The notes beneath the pieces were generated by a model. That model was not told where the DNA came from. It worked only from the letters and a program-made list of their open reading frames with translations, and made no database searches. Of a stretch of DNA of 64,000 bases, positions 30,131 through 40,435 are shown piece by piece. How positions within the stretch are numbered: position 1 is the first letter of the stretch; every line of letters begins with the position of its first letter. Source of the DNA: Photobacterium kishitanii. Its GTDB lineage: Bacteria; Pseudomonadota; Gammaproteobacteria; Enterobacterales; Vibrionaceae. The DNA lies in NCBI RefSeq assembly GCF_003026355.1, contig NZ_PYON01000010.1, positions 101,150 through 165,149 of the forward strand, given 5' to 3'. Position numbers and translations under genes: made by a program.

Positions 30131-31720
30131 CTAATCAATTTTAGGCGGAGTTGAAAAGGTGTGATATGGCGCAGGAGATGGCACAGTCCATTCTAAACCC
30201 TCCGCCCCTTCCCAAGGTTTTGAGGCTGCTTTTTCGCCCCCTCGAATACATTTCACCACCACCACGACAAATAACAATTGTGATAAGCCAAATAAAAAGC
30301 CACCAATACTGACCACTGCATTAATGTCGGCAAACTGCAGTGCATAATCAGGGATTCGACGTGGCATACCCGCTAAGCCAAGAAAATGCATGGGGAAAAA
30401 TAGAATATTGACTGAAATTAATGAACACCAAAAATGCCACTGCGCTAACCGTTCATTAAACATATGCCCGGTCCATTTAGGTAACCAGTAATAAGCCGCT
30501 GCCATAATTGAAAAAATAGCGCCAGATACCAGTACATAATGAAAGTGTGCCACCACAAAATAGGTATCATGATATTGAAAATCAGCCGGCGTGATCGCCA
30601 ACATCAATCCAGAAAATCCACCAATGGTAAATAGCACAATAAACGCAATCGCAAACAGCATTGGTACTTCAAAGGTCAGTGAACCCCGCCACATAGTTGC
30701 AACCCAATTAAACACTTTTACGCCTGTCGGCACCGAGATCAACATGGTGCAATACATAAAGAAAAGTTCAGCCGCAACAGGCATTCCAGTGGTAAACATA
30801 TGGTGGGCCCAGACTAAGAAACTCAACCCTGCAATCGAGGCTGTGGCATACACCATCGAGCTATAGCCAAAGAGTCTCTTCCGTGAAAACGTAGGGATAA
30901 TTGCCGAAATAATACCGAAACTCGGCAAAATCATAATATAAACTTCAGGATGTCCAAAAAACCAAAATATATGCTGAAACATTACTGGATCACCACCACC
31001 AGCGGCATCAAAGAAACTGGTAGCAAAATATTTATCGGTTAGCACCATGGTTACTGCACCAGCCAAAACGGGCATTACCGCAATTAATAAGAAAGCAGTA
31101 ATTAACCATGTCCATACAAATAATGGCATCTTCATATAAGTCATACCGGGGGCACGCATATTAATAATAGTGACCACGACATTAATCGCCCCCATGATCG
31201 AACTAATCCCCATTATATGAATCGCAAACACGAACAATCCGGTACTAGCAGGGCTATAAGTGGTCGACAATGGGGCATAGAATGTCCAGCCAAAATTAGG
31301 CCCACCACCTTCCATAAACAGCGATGCCAATAACAAACTGAAAGCGAATGGTAGAATCCAAAAGCTCCAATTATTCATTCGGGGCAATGCCATATCTGGC
31401 GCGCCAATCATTAATGGAATCATCCAATTAGCCAAACCAGTAAAAGCTGGCATCACCGCACCAAAAACCATGATCAAACCGTGAACCGTGGTCATTTGAT
31501 TAAAGAAATTCGGTTCAACTAATTGTAAACCTGGCTGAAATAACTCTGCTCGAATCACCATCGCCATTGCGCCGCCAATAAAAAACATCGACAAACTAAA
31601 CAACAAATACAACGTACCAATATCTTTATGATTAGTGGTAAATAGCCACCGCTTAATCCCTGCTGGCGGGTGATGGTCGTGGTGATCAATTGTTGGTTGT
31701 TGGCGCAATATATCCGTCAT
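30131..31720 (-). CDS. ctaD: Cytochrome c oxidase subunit I
   Basis: Encodes 529 residues with 12 membrane segments. It holds heme a and the heme a3-CuB centre where oxygen is reduced. Key motifs: MTTVHGLIMVF (heme a His), FWFFGHPEVYIMIL (CuB His and the crosslinked Tyr), AHHMFTTG (CuB His pair) and YFVVAHFHYVL (heme a3 and heme a His). The start at 31720 was chosen because AAGGA stands 9 bases before it; an ATG three codons earlier abuts that site. Confidence 0.95.
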   Translation of the reverse strand: MTDILRQQPTIDHHDHHPPAGIKRWLFTTNHKDIGTLYLLFSLSMFFIGGAMAMVIRAELFQPGLQLVEPNFFNQMTTVHGLIMVFGAVMPAFTGLANWMIPLMIGAPDMALPRMNNWSFWILPFAFSLLLASLFMEGGGPNFGWTFYAPLSTTYSPASTGLFVFAIHIMGISSIMGAINVVVTIINMRAPGMTYMKMPLFVWTWLITAFLLIAVMPVLAGAVTMVLTDKYFATSFFDAAGGGDPVMFQHIFWFFGHPEVYIMILPSFGIISAIIPTFSRKRLFGYSSMVYATASIAGLSFLVWAHHMFTTGMPVAAELFFMYCTMLISVPTGVKVFNWVATMWRGSLTFEVPMLFAIAFIVLFTIGGFSGLMLAITPADFQYHDTYFVVAHFHYVLVSGAIFSIMAAAYYWLPKWTGHMFNERLAQWHFWCSLISVNILFFPMHFLGLAGMPRRIPDYALQFADINAVVSIGGFLFGLSQLLFVVVVVKCIRGGEKAASKPWEGAEGLEWTVPSPAPYHTFSTPPKID

Positions 31721-31738
31721 GCTTATCATTCCTTATAA

Positions 31739-32875
31739 CTACTGGCCATTTTTAATCGCTGCTACATCCGCGGCTTGTACGGTTTCTCCGGTATTATTTC
31801 CCCAAGCATTACGCTCATAGGTAATTACGGCAGCTAACTCTTTAAGGCTTAATTGCGGACCAAAAGCTTGCATTGCGGTACCTGTATTACCATGTACCAC
31901 AATCTTGATATGTTCATTTCGGCGTTGAGGATCAATCGAAACCCCTTCAGCAGCAAGTGCAGGAAAAGCACCAGGGATCCCTTTACCATTGGTCTGATGA
32001 CACATAGCACAACGGTTGTTATAGGTTTTCTCGCCAAGAGTCATCAGCTCATCCATCGGCATCGTCATCGCTAACAGTTGTTGTTCTTGTTCACGTGCTT
32101 GGCGCTGACTCGCTTGGGTTTGTTGTAGCCATTGATCGTATTCAGCTTGCGGTTTAGCAATCACCACTATCGGCATAAAACCATGATCTTTGCCGCACAA
32201 CTCTGCACATTGGCCGCGATAAATTCCGGGCTTATCAATACGCGTCCATGCTTCATTAATAAAACCAGGATTCGCATCTTTCTTAACCGCAAACGCAGGT
32301 ACCCACCAAGAATGGATCACATCTTGCGAAGTAATTAAGAAACGGATTTTTTTGCCGATGGGCACCACTAATGGATAATCAACTTCTAATAAATAATTGG
32401 CTCTTTTAGGACGCTGGTTATCTATTTGAGCGGCACTGGTGGCAAGGTGTGAATAAAATTCAACCTCTTGATCAAAATAGCGATAATGCCATTTCCACTG
32501 TGAACCTGTGACTTGAATAGTAAGATCAGATTTAGACGGGTCTTCCATTGCCAGTAAGGTTTTAGTGGCTGGAATTGCCATCGCAATCAAAATAAGAAAT
32601 GGGATCAGAGTCCAAATTATTTCAACTTTAGTGCTTTCATGAAAAGAAGCAGCAACAGCACCTTTAGACTTGCGATGATGAAAAATAGACCAAAACATGG
32701 CCCCAAAAACCACCACCCCGATAGCAATGCAGATATAAAGGATCGTCATATGTAGCCCAAATACATCTTGGCTTATTGCAGTAACGCCAGGCGTCATATT
32801 GAGTTGCATTGTCTCACCCACGAGTGGTGATGAAAATACGATTAATCCACTACTACCGATCAGTTTACGTATCAT
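31739..32875 (-). CDS. ctaC: Cytochrome c oxidase subunit II with fused cytochrome c domain
   Basis: Encodes 378 residues. Order: signal peptide, two membrane segments (about 40-62 and 85-107), the cupredoxin CuA domain with HSWWVPAF and GQCAELCGKDHGFM, then a C-terminal cytochrome c domain with heme motif CAMCH and a later methionine region. The fused heme domain makes this a caa3-type oxidase. AAAGGAGG stands before the ATG. It is the first gene of the oxidase operon. Confidence 0.95.
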   Translation of the reverse strand: MIRKLIGSSGLIVFSSPLVGETMQLNMTPGVTAISQDVFGLHMTILYICIAIGVVVFGAMFWSIFHHRKSKGAVAASFHESTKVEIIWTLIPFLILIAMAIPATKTLLAMEDPSKSDLTIQVTGSQWKWHYRYFDQEVEFYSHLATSAAQIDNQRPKRANYLLEVDYPLVVPIGKKIRFLITSQDVIHSWWVPAFAVKKDANPGFINEAWTRIDKPGIYRGQCAELCGKDHGFMPIVVIAKPQAEYDQWLQQTQASQRQAREQEQQLLAMTMPMDELMTLGEKTYNNRCAMCHQTNGKGIPGAFPALAAEGVSIDPQRRNEHIKIVVHGNTGTAMQAFGPQLSLKELAAVITYERNAWGNNTGETVQAADVAAIKNGQ

Positions 32876-33091
32876 CGTTCTGACCTCCTTTGTCGGCTAC
32901 ATCTCGCCTTCCTTAGCATATGCAGCGACAAATTTCATCCACCCGCAGCAAAGCTAAAATAACATTCCTCTATGTTTAACTTAGGCACTAAATGGTAATA
33001 GCGCAAAAAAATACCAACAAAAAACTACTAACAACTCACTAGATAAGCTTATGATATACGAGATAAAATATTAAAAATCATTTTACGAGGC
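32876..33091 (-). promoter_or_regulatory. Upstream region of the caa3 oxidase operon
   Basis: About 215 AT-rich bases between ctaC and the lexA terminator must carry the oxidase promoter. No ORF is seen, and I could not pick a convincing -35/-10 pair or a named operator. Confidence 0.35.
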
Positions 33092-33121
33092 AAAAAAAAA
33101 GCGCAGCTTAGGCGCTACGCT
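33092..33121 (-). terminator. Terminator after lexA
   Basis: On the minus strand an 8-pair stem (33114-33121 with 33100-33107, one G-T pair) runs into nine T. It lies 36 bases past the lexA stop, so lexA is not expected to read through into the oxidase operon efficiently. Confidence 0.8.
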
Positions 33122-33157
33122 TCTGTGGTGTCTACTCAATCTGTCGTTAGCTGATAT

Positions 33158-33778
33158 TTACATCCAATCAGCGTTACGGATCACGCCAACAGCAATACCT
33201 TCAATGGTTAAATTCTGATGTTCTAAATCAACTTCAATTGGCGAAAATTCTTCATTTTCAGCATGAAGCAGGACTTTCACACCTTGCTTATCCAGTCGTT
33301 TAACCGTTACTTCGTCATCAACACGAGCAACAACAACTTGGCCATTGTGCACATCTTGAGTTTTATGTACCGCAAGTAAATCACCGTCCATAATGCCGAT
33401 GTTCTTCATGCTCATACCATTAACGCGCAATAAGAAATCTGCTCGTGGTTTAAACAAGGTTGGATCAACCTCATAATGAGCTTCAACATGCTCTTGGGCT
33501 AAAATCGGCTCACCTGCGGCTACGCGGCCAATTAAAGGTAAGCCTTTTTCTTCTGTTGCATCATCCGCAATTAATAAGCGAATTCCACGTGATGCACCTG
33601 GAATAATTTCTAACACACCTTTACGGGCTAAGGCTTTTAAATGTTCTTCTGCAGCATTGGCTGAACGGAAACCAAGTTCACGGGCGATTTCTGCTCGTGT
33701 TGGTGGCATTCCACAGTCATCTATCTTTGCTTTGATTAAATCAAAGACTTGTTGTTGTCGCGGCGTTAACGGCTTCAT
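33158..33778 (-). CDS. lexA: SOS repressor LexA
   Basis: Encodes 206 residues. The N-terminal winged helix-turn-helix ([23 protein letters not shown]) is followed by the self-cleaving S24 domain: scissile Ala88-Gly89, Ser123 in GMSMK and Lys160 in VTVKRL, each four higher than in E. coli. RecA filaments trigger cleavage and induce the SOS regulon. Two SOS boxes lie in its promoter, so it represses itself. It is divergent from plsB, as in E. coli and Vibrio. Confidence 0.97.
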   Translation of the reverse strand: MKPLTPRQQQVFDLIKAKIDDCGMPPTRAEIARELGFRSANAAEEHLKALARKGVLEIIPGASRGIRLLIADDATEEKGLPLIGRVAAGEPILAQEHVEAHYEVDPTLFKPRADFLLRVNGMSMKNIGIMDGDLLAVHKTQDVHNGQVVVARVDDEVTVKRLDKQGVKVLLHAENEEFSPIEVDLEHQNLTIEGIAVGVIRNADWM

Positions 33779-33785
33779 GAGTCAC

Positions 33786-33801
33786 CTGTCTTTTTATACA
33801 G
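33786..33801. promoter_or_regulatory. SOS box 1 (LexA operator)
   Basis: CTGTCTTTTTATACAG has the full CTGT-N8-ACAG form and lies 8 bases from the lexA start codon. Confidence 0.9.
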
Positions 33802-33804
33802 TTG

Positions 33805-33820
33805 CTGTGAGTATATCCAG
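33805..33820. promoter_or_regulatory. SOS box 2 (LexA operator)
   Basis: CTGTGAGTATATCCAG fits CTGT-N8-ACAG with one mismatch in the right half. With box 1 it forms a tandem pair 3 bases apart, like the double operator of E. coli lexA, and gives cooperative repression. Confidence 0.85.
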
Positions 33821-34128
33821 TGTTCAGAGACAATAAAAGCCAATTGTTTACGAAAACAGCAATTTGAGTAGGAATTCAAAGCCATTCAGTAACTTGGATT
33901 GAAAAAATATAATGCTATTGTTTATGGCAATAATTCCAACAGAATCAATCATCTTTCATTAACTGGTCATGCCAGATCGATTTTTAATCCAAAAGTTGTC
34001 ATAAAAATAAACCATAACCTAGTCAAAAAAGTGGTATTTTAACGTTTATTTACCGCATATCTCCTGCATGAAAGTTGCATTTTTCTGCAACTGTGCGGCG
34101 TATTAAGATTCAGAGGCTAATTATATCT

Positions 34129-36567
34129 ATGTCAAGTGGGCAGAAAATCTATCAACAATTATTAAAATTGCCACTTTCTTTGTTGGTAAAACCTCATTCG
34201 ATTCCATCTGATCCAGTTGCTGACCTAGAACTCGATTTAGCACGCCCAATCGTCTATATATTGCCGTACCGTTCTAATACTGATCTATTAACTCTACGTA
34301 GCAGTGCACTAGCATCAGGATTACCTGATCCATTATCGACATTAGAAATTAATGGTAAATCATTTCCACGCTTTGTTTGTGTCGCAGAAAGCCCGAGTGT
34401 GTTCGGTAATAAGAATGGCCTGCCGCAAGATTCAATCACGCTATTTAGTGAACTGTTAGAGTTACATAAACAAGACAGCGAATTAAATATTCAATTGATC
34501 CCTGCTTCTATTTTATGGGGTCGAGCGCCGGGTAAAGAGTCAAAAACTAAGCCTATTTTACGTCCTTTAAATGGCCCCAAAAAAACCTGGGCTATTTTAG
34601 GCCATGGTCGAGATTGCTTAGTGCGTTTGAGTACCCCGGTGTCTTTACGCTATATGGCGGATAATCACGGCACTGATGATGCAATTGCACAAAAGTTAGC
34701 ACGAGTGGCTAAGATTCACTTCTCGCGTCAATTATTAGCAACCTCTGGCCCTCGATTGCCTGATCGCAAACTATTATTCAAACGCCTGTTAGCATCAAAA
34801 GCAATTGATAAAGTAGTACAAGAGGAAGCGTTAAGCCGTCAAGTGCCGGTTGAAAAAGTCCGTCGTGAAGCGATTGCAATGATGGAAGAAATCGCAGCCG
34901 ATTTCTCTTACCCACTGATTAAACATGGCGAGCGTTTCTTAGGTTGGTTGTGGAATAAGCTCTATCAAGGACTTAATATTACCAATGCACAACGTATCCG
35001 TCGGTTAGCGCAAGATGGTCATGAAATTGTCTATGTTCCTTGCCATCGCAGTCATATGGACTATTTATTACTGTCTTATGTGTTGTATCAAGAAGGCTTA
35101 GTACCACCGCATATTGCCGCCGGTATTAACCTAAACTTCTTCCCTGCCGGACCTATATTTCGTCGGGGTGGCGCGTTCTTTATTCGCCGCAGCTTTAAAG
35201 GTGATCGTCTTTATTCGACGGTTTTCCGTGAATATTTAGCAGAATTGTTTGCTAAAGGCTATTCAGTTGAATACTTCAGTGAAGGCGGACGTTCTCGTAC
35301 CGGGCGCTTACTGCCAGCCAAAACAGGCATGTTATCCATGACCATCCAAGCAATGTTACGCGGCTTAAATCGCCCAGTAACTTTAGTGCCAGTTTACATT
35401 GGTTATGAGCACGTGATGGAAGTGGGCACCTATGCCAAAGAGCTTCAAGGTAAACGTAAAGAAAAAGAAAATGTCGGCCAAGTGCTGCGTACATTGCGTA
35501 AATTACGTAATTTCGGCAAAGGTTACGTTAACTTTGGTGAGCCATTATCACTCAATCAATATTTAAATGATAACGTACCGGGTTGGCACAAAGATATCAA
35601 TCCGATAGAGCCACAGCGTCCGAATTGGCTCTCTCCGACGGTGAATGATTTAGCGGTTAAGATGATGACTCACATTAATGATGCCGCCGCGACTAACGCC
35701 CTGACATTATGTGCATTGGCGCTATTATCATCACGCCAACGGGCATTAAGCCGTAGTTCATTAGAACAACAAATTGAATGTTACCTTGAACTACTGCGTA
35801 ATGTGCCATATTCAAACCACTGTACGACACCAAAAGACAATGCTACCCAAATGGTCGATCATGCAATTACGATGGATAAATTCTTGGTTGAACGTGACGT
35901 ATTAGGTGAAATCATTTCCCTTGATCGTCAACAATCAATCTTAATGACCTACTACCGTAACAACATTATTCACTTGTTTGCGTTGCCGTCATTAATTGCT
36001 CATATTGTGGTGCAACAACAGTGCTTAACTCGCGCTGATATTCATCAACAAGTCGAGTTACTGTATCCGTTCTTAAAAGCTGAATTGTTCTTACGCTTTG
36101 ATGACCAACAATTACCGCTAGAAATAGATCGCTTAATTGCCGAGTTAGTACGTCAACGATTATTGCTCATTAATGATGACACCATTGCGATTAATAATGC
36201 CCGTATTGGTCCATTGCAGCTATTAGCACGTACCATTACTGAAACGCTGCAACGTTATGCAATAGCACTGACACTACTTAATGCAGAGCCGCAATTACCT
36301 AAAACTGACTTGGAACAACAAAGCCAAGTCCTTGCTCAACGTTTAAGTCGCTTACATGGTATTAATGCACCAGAATTTTTCGATAAAGGGGTGTTTAGTA
36401 CGCTGGTGAAAACCCTTCGTAGTGAAGGCTATCTCAATGATGAATGCCACGCAGTCACTCATCCAGTCGAGAAACTGGCAAGCTTATTAACCTCATTAAT
36501 TTCACCTGAAGTGAGATTAACTATTCAAGCGGTGATGCACCCTGATGAAGAATTAGGTAACGACTAA
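34129..36567 (+). CDS. plsB: Glycerol-3-phosphate 1-O-acyltransferase PlsB
   Basis: Encodes 812 residues. PlsB is the inner-membrane enzyme that acylates sn-1 of glycerol-3-phosphate, the first step of phospholipid synthesis. Acyltransferase block I is HRSHMD with His306, block II includes [14 protein letters not shown] [20 protein letters not shown], block III is [15 protein letters not shown] and block [13 protein letters not shown]. The frame is open 18 codons upstream; the start at 34129 (MSSGQKIYQ) matches Vibrio PlsB. Confidence 0.96.
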   Translation: MSSGQKIYQQLLKLPLSLLVKPHSIPSDPVADLELDLARPIVYILPYRSNTDLLTLRSSALASGLPDPLSTLEINGKSFPRFVCVAESPSVFGNKNGLPQDSITLFSELLELHKQDSELNIQLIPASILWGRAPGKESKTKPILRPLNGPKKTWAILGHGRDCLVRLSTPVSLRYMADNHGTDDAIAQKLARVAKIHFSRQLLATSGPRLPDRKLLFKRLLASKAIDKVVQEEALSRQVPVEKVRREAIAMMEEIAADFSYPLIKHGERFLGWLWNKLYQGLNITNAQRIRRLAQDGHEIVYVPCHRSHMDYLLLSYVLYQEGLVPPHIAAGINLNFFPAGPIFRRGGAFFIRRSFKGDRLYSTVFREYLAELFAKGYSVEYFSEGGRSRTGRLLPAKTGMLSMTIQAMLRGLNRPVTLVPVYIGYEHVMEVGTYAKELQGKRKEKENVGQVLRTLRKLRNFGKGYVNFGEPLSLNQYLNDNVPGWHKDINPIEPQRPNWLSPTVNDLAVKMMTHINDAAATNALTLCALALLSSRQRALSRSSLEQQIECYLELLRNVPYSNHCTTPKDNATQMVDHAITMDKFLVERDVLGEIISLDRQQSILMTYYRNNIIHLFALPSLIAHIVVQQQCLTRADIHQQVELLYPFLKAELFLRFDDQQLPLEIDRLIAELVRQRLLLINDDTIAINNARIGPLQLLARTITETLQRYAIALTLLNAEPQLPKTDLEQQSQVLAQRLSRLHGINAPEFFDKGVFSTLVKTLRSEGYLNDECHAVTHPVEKLASLLTSLISPEVRLTIQAVMHPDEELGND

Positions 36568-36579
36568 TTATTAATCACA

Positions 36580-36606
36580 AAAAAAGCGCCTACCGGCGCT
36601 TTTTTT
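36580..36606. terminator. Bidirectional terminator between plsB and ubiA
   Basis: Stem AAAAAAGCGCC / GGCGCTTTTTT with loop TACC lies between the two convergent stops. Confidence 0.88.
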
Positions 36607-36621
36607 ATCGTTCAATAATAG

Positions 36622-37485
36622 TTATTGCCACAACACACTCAAGCTGATGCCAATAAAGATCACCATACCAACGTAATTATTATTTAAAAACGCTTTAAAA
36701 CATTGCTCGCGCTGACGACCTTGAATGAGCATTTGTTGATACACAAACAATGCTGACGCCAACAATAACGCCCAATAATACCACTGGTTAAGCTGTAAAA
36801 TACCACCAATAGCAATCAATAACATAATCGTTGCTAACTGCAATATTCCAATAATTAATTTATCAAACCTGCCAAAAAGAATCGCCGTCGATTTAATTCC
36901 TACTTTAAGATCATCATCGCGATCAACCATCGCATACAGAGTATCGTAAGCTATAGTCCACAAAATATTAGCCACAAATAATAACCATGCCACCATAGGT
37001 AACGTACCTGATTGGGCGGCATAAGCCATTGGAATTGACCACCCAAATGCTGCACCCAATACCAATTGTGGTAGATGGGTATAACGCTTCATAAATGGAT
37101 AAGCTGCAGCAAGAATCACGGCCACCACAGACAGCATAATGGTGAGATTATTCATAGTTAGTACCAGTAAAAAAGACACTAAGACCAATAAACTAAATAA
37201 CCCTAATGCTTCACGTTCTGATACTTTTCCTGATGGCATTGGCCGATTAGCGGTTCGTTTGACATGGCCATCGACGTTACGATCCGCAAAATCATTGATC
37301 ACACATCCCGCGGCACGCATAAATACCACTCCGAGCACGAACACGAGTAAGACGTCTAATTTAGGTAGACCATCCCCAGCTAAAAATAATGCCCATAACG
37401 TTGGCCATAATAATAATAAACTGCCAATCGGGCGATCAAAGCGGGCTAACTGCCAAAAAGCTCTGGCCTTGGTTATTTCTAACAT
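36622..37485 (-). CDS. ubiA: 4-hydroxybenzoate octaprenyltransferase
   Basis: Encodes 287 residues with about 8-9 membrane segments. UbiA attaches the octaprenyl tail to 4-hydroxybenzoate in ubiquinone synthesis. The two aspartate motifs that bind prenyl diphosphate through Mg are [19 protein letters not shown] and [18 protein letters not shown]. It follows ubiC with a 7-base overlap, so product passes from UbiC to UbiA within one operon. Confidence 0.96.
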   Translation of the reverse strand: MLEITKARAFWQLARFDRPIGSLLLLWPTLWALFLAGDGLPKLDVLLVFVLGVVFMRAAGCVINDFADRNVDGHVKRTANRPMPSGKVSEREALGLFSLLVLVSFLLVLTMNNLTIMLSVVAVILAAAYPFMKRYTHLPQLVLGAAFGWSIPMAYAAQSGTLPMVAWLLFVANILWTIAYDTLYAMVDRDDDLKVGIKSTAILFGRFDKLIIGILQLATIMLLIAIGGILQLNQWYYWALLLASALFVYQQMLIQGRQREQCFKAFLNNNYVGMVIFIGISLSVLWQ

Positions 37486-38021
37486 CCTTTTTCCTTAGCA
37501 TATACTGGTGATTGGCTTAAAAACAACTCTGCCACCAGCATTGGCTTGTCATTGATCCATAATCGCGACCTACGCGCCCATCGAGGTTGCTGCTGAGTAC
37601 CAAGATTAGCAACTTCTAATGCATCTCGACGCGAATTTTTATCATTAAAAACACGATAACCTAACGGACTATTGCCAAGATCAACGAGGTCTTGTTCCTT
37701 ACCACTGAGGGTTGTCATTGGAATTAATGTTCGCGCAAAGACCCATGGCTGTTGATCACCATAAAGTATCACTTCTCGTTCTAAACAATCACTATCACCT
37801 ACACGTTGCCGTTCCATTACTGACAAATTATCGTTACTGATAATAGTCTGCGCTAACACCGCCACTGTAAAATGTTGGCAATATTGTGCTAAGCGACGCG
37901 ACAGCGATTCGGACTCCAGCAACCAGGCTCCATGTGATGTTTGCTCTAATGCCCATGACTGTACCGAGTACCATTTAGCACTCTGAAGCATAGGACTATA
38001 CAACTGCTTGAATTCCGACAT
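37479..38021 (-). CDS. ubiC: Chorismate pyruvate-lyase
   Basis: Encodes 180 residues. UbiC cleaves chorismate to 4-hydroxybenzoate and pyruvate, the committed step of ubiquinone synthesis. Family residues include the arginine in [33 protein letters not shown], the glycine of LGYRVF and the C-terminal RRSRLWI...LVAELFL with the catalytic glutamate. It heads the ubiCA operon. Confidence 0.94.
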   Translation of the reverse strand: MSEFKQLYSPMLQSAKWYSVQSWALEQTSHGAWLLESESLSRRLAQYCQHFTVAVLAQTIISNDNLSVMERQRVGDSDCLEREVILYGDQQPWVFARTLIPMTTLSGKEQDLVDLGNSPLGYRVFNDKNSRRDALEVANLGTQQQPRWARRSRLWINDKPMLVAELFLSQSPVYAKEKGC

Positions 38022-38193
38022 TTTTTATACTACAAAATTAACAAACACGTGATTAAAACACTTGGTTGAAAGCGGTTAATTTATTACCATATTGATCTGC
38101 TATTGTAGCAAGAGGTAACGAGTTCGAATATCGTTAACCATGGTAGATTACACCTTGTTAAGCCTAAATGTCCCTAACTGCATGAGTATAATG

Positions 38194-38613
38194 ATGAAAA
38201 AAACTGTTTTTGTAGCGAGTTTATTGATGGCGATAACATTACTCTCGCCAATCACTTATGCAAAACAGCCACCCAGTACCCCTACTCAGTCAAATATTAC
38301 CTATTACACCTTAGCACCTGATATCACCACCAACTATGTTACCACCAGTAACCGACTGGGATATATTCGGCTTCAAGTCGACTTAATGATCACCGATAAC
38401 AGTCAGCTCATCAATATTGAGCATCATGCGCCATTGATCCGCGATACCATTATTAGCATCATCAGCCAACAATCAGAACAACAGATAAAATCATTAGCTG
38501 GACGTGAAAAGATTCGCCAATTAAGCAAACAAAAAATCAATCAGTTGTTACTCACCGAAACAGGCCACCCTGCGGTCAATGAGCTGTTATTTACTAAATA
38601 CCTGTATCAATAA
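38194..38613 (+). CDS. Secreted FliL-like protein
   Basis: Encodes 139 residues: a signal peptide ending near YAKQP and a FliL-type domain (RLGYIRLQVDLMI, HAPLIRDTIISIISQQ, KINQLLL). FliL normally is a membrane protein next to the flagellar stator; here there is a cleavable-looking signal and no flagellar neighbour. Related proteins occur next to ubiC in Vibrio. The start is one of several near ATGs (38182, 38191, 38194); 38194 was chosen for spacing to GAG. Function is uncertain. Confidence 0.72.
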   Translation: MKKTVFVASLLMAITLLSPITYAKQPPSTPTQSNITYYTLAPDITTNYVTTSNRLGYIRLQVDLMITDNSQLINIEHHAPLIRDTIISIISQQSEQQIKSLAGREKIRQLSKQKINQLLLTETGHPAVNELLFTKYLYQ

Positions 38614-38623
38614 TTACAGTCAT

Positions 38624-38650
38624 AAAAAAAGCGCCCATCGGCGCTTTTTA
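38624..38650. terminator. Bidirectional terminator between the FliL-like gene and glpD
   Basis: Stem AAAAGCGCC / GGCGCTTTT with loop CATC and flanking A and T runs lies between convergent stops. Confidence 0.87.
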
Positions 38651-38672
38651 GTAAATAGGGTTATCATTAATA

Positions 38673-40205
38673 TTACGCCGCAGCAATTTCTTGTGCTTGA
38701 TGATCTGTAATATAGTCACCAATTAGCTGCTGTTGTGCAGCCGTTAAATATAAACCTAGCTTACTTCGACGCCATAAAGCATCAGTCGCGGTTTGCACAA
38801 ATTCATGGCTAATTAAGTAATCAAGCTCACACTGATACACCCCTTCACCAAAGTGCTGTCCCATATCTGCTTCACTATTAATATCTGCGAAAAGTATTTC
38901 TACACACGAGCCATAATTATGTGCCATACGCTGACAACTAAATGGAGTTAGCCATGGGTATTGTTGCTGTAACTGCGCCGCTAACTTATCACCATCAAAA
39001 TTAGCACTACCACCAGGTAAGTAACTATCCTTGGTCCAAGTTGGCCCCATCTTGGCATAAAATGGCGCCAGTTTTGCCAATGCTGATTCTGCTAGCTTGC
39101 GGTATGTGGTTAACTTACCCCCAAAGACGGATAGTAATGGCGCTTCATCCGCTTGTTGCTCTAACTCTAAGGTATAATCACGGGTTACAGCCTGCGGCGA
39201 ATCTGATTCATCATCGCATAAAGGCCTTACACCACTCCAATTCCACACCACATCTTCACGCTGACATTGATGGATAAAGTGGCTGTTATAGACCTTAAGT
39301 AAATAATCAATTTCTTGATCATCAATCGCCACATCACGCGGATCACCATGATATTCAACATCAGTAGTGCCAATAACGGAGAAACGATCTAAATAAGGGA
39401 TCACAAACACAATTCGATTATCTTCATTCTGAAGGATATAAGCTTGAGGTTGATCGTGTACCCGTGGCACTACAATATGTGAGCCTTTAATTAACCGAAT
39501 ATTACGCGGTGATACTAAATCAGTACTGTGATCATAAAATGATTTTACCCAGGGGCCAGTCGCATTTACGAGCCCATGAGCACAGCGTTGGAATGTTATT
39601 CCAGTTAGCATATCTTTAATCGTCACTCGCCAAATATCGCCTTCACGGACGGCTTTCTCAACCCGGCAACGATTACGAACTTCTGCGCCATGTTTCACCG
39701 CTTCCATGGCATTTAAAATCACTAACCGCGCATCATCGACCCAGCAATCAGAATATTCAAAGCCTTTTTTAATCGTTGGTACCAGTACTGAGTCAGCGCC
39801 AAACGACAATCCTTGGCTAGCGGGTAAAGTAGTGCGTTTACCGAGGTGATCATACAAAAACAATCCTGCACGAATCATCCATGCTGGACGTAAATGGGGC
39901 TGATGCGGCAGACGAAAACGCATCGGCTTAGCAATATGAGGCGCTTTTTTTAGTAACACTTCACGCTCTGCCAACGCTTCGGCGACTAACCGAAACTCAT
40001 AATGCTCAAGATAACGTAAACCACCATGAATTAATTTTGAACTCGCGGATGAAGTCGCTGAGGCAAAATCATCAGCCTCATAAAGACCAACACTCAATCC
40101 TCGACCTGCTGCATCTGCCGCAATGCCAGTACCATTAATGCCGCCCCCAATCACAATGAGATCCAGCAGTTGATTATTTTCGAGGCCGCTTAACGCTACT
40201 GTCAT
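38673..40205 (-). CDS. glpD: Aerobic glycerol-3-phosphate dehydrogenase
   Basis: Encodes 510 residues. GlpD is a membrane-associated FAD enzyme that oxidises glycerol-3-phosphate to DHAP and passes electrons to ubiquinone. The FAD motif VIGGGINGTGIAADAAGRG lies near the N-terminus; FASATSSASSKLIHGGLRYLE and GGKLTTYRKLAE are family signatures. Start 40205 (MTVALSGLE) is one of three in-frame ATGs (40220, 40247 also possible). A GlpR-like operator lies 33-53 bases upstream. It supplies ubiquinol to the respiratory chain. Confidence 0.95.
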   Translation of the reverse strand: MTVALSGLENNQLLDLIVIGGGINGTGIAADAAGRGLSVGLYEADDFASATSSASSKLIHGGLRYLEHYEFRLVAEALAEREVLLKKAPHIAKPMRFRLPHQPHLRPAWMIRAGLFLYDHLGKRTTLPASQGLSFGADSVLVPTIKKGFEYSDCWVDDARLVILNAMEAVKHGAEVRNRCRVEKAVREGDIWRVTIKDMLTGITFQRCAHGLVNATGPWVKSFYDHSTDLVSPRNIRLIKGSHIVVPRVHDQPQAYILQNEDNRIVFVIPYLDRFSVIGTTDVEYHGDPRDVAIDDQEIDYLLKVYNSHFIHQCQREDVVWNWSGVRPLCDDESDSPQAVTRDYTLELEQQADEAPLLSVFGGKLTTYRKLAESALAKLAPFYAKMGPTWTKDSYLPGGSANFDGDKLAAQLQQQYPWLTPFSCQRMAHNYGSCVEILFADINSEADMGQHFGEGVYQCELDYLISHEFVQTATDALWRRSKLGLYLTAAQQQLIGDYITDHQAQEIAAA

Positions 40206-40237
40206 AATGTTCACACTCATCCAAATAAATATAACAA

Positions 40238-40266
40238 AACGAACCAATAATGTTCGTTCGAAACCA
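40238..40266. promoter_or_regulatory. GlpR-like operator upstream of glpD
   Basis: AACGAAC and GTTCGTT form an inverted repeat at 40238-40244 and 40252-40258, and the overlapping AATGTTCGTTCGAAAC resembles the GlpR consensus half-site WATKYTCGWW. glpR lies just upstream on the same strand. Binding is inferred. Confidence 0.55.
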
Positions 40267-40373
40267 ATAGCATGATAATAGCGTATCTTTTGATCTAATC
40301 CAGTATTGGTTGATATTGTTGTGACATAAGTTTGATCATTAGCGCAAATTGGGTTTTTATCACGATTACCGAT

Positions 40374-40404
40374 AAAAAAAACGGGCTTCTCTTAAAGAAG
40401 CCCG
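40374..40404 (-). terminator. Terminator after glpR
   Basis: On the minus strand the stem CGGGCTTC / GAAGCCCG (40382-40404) runs into eight T. It separates glpR from glpD, so glpD must have its own promoter. Confidence 0.85.
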
Positions 40405-40435
40405 CTATTTGAAATCTAGCTATCGCGATGGTGGC

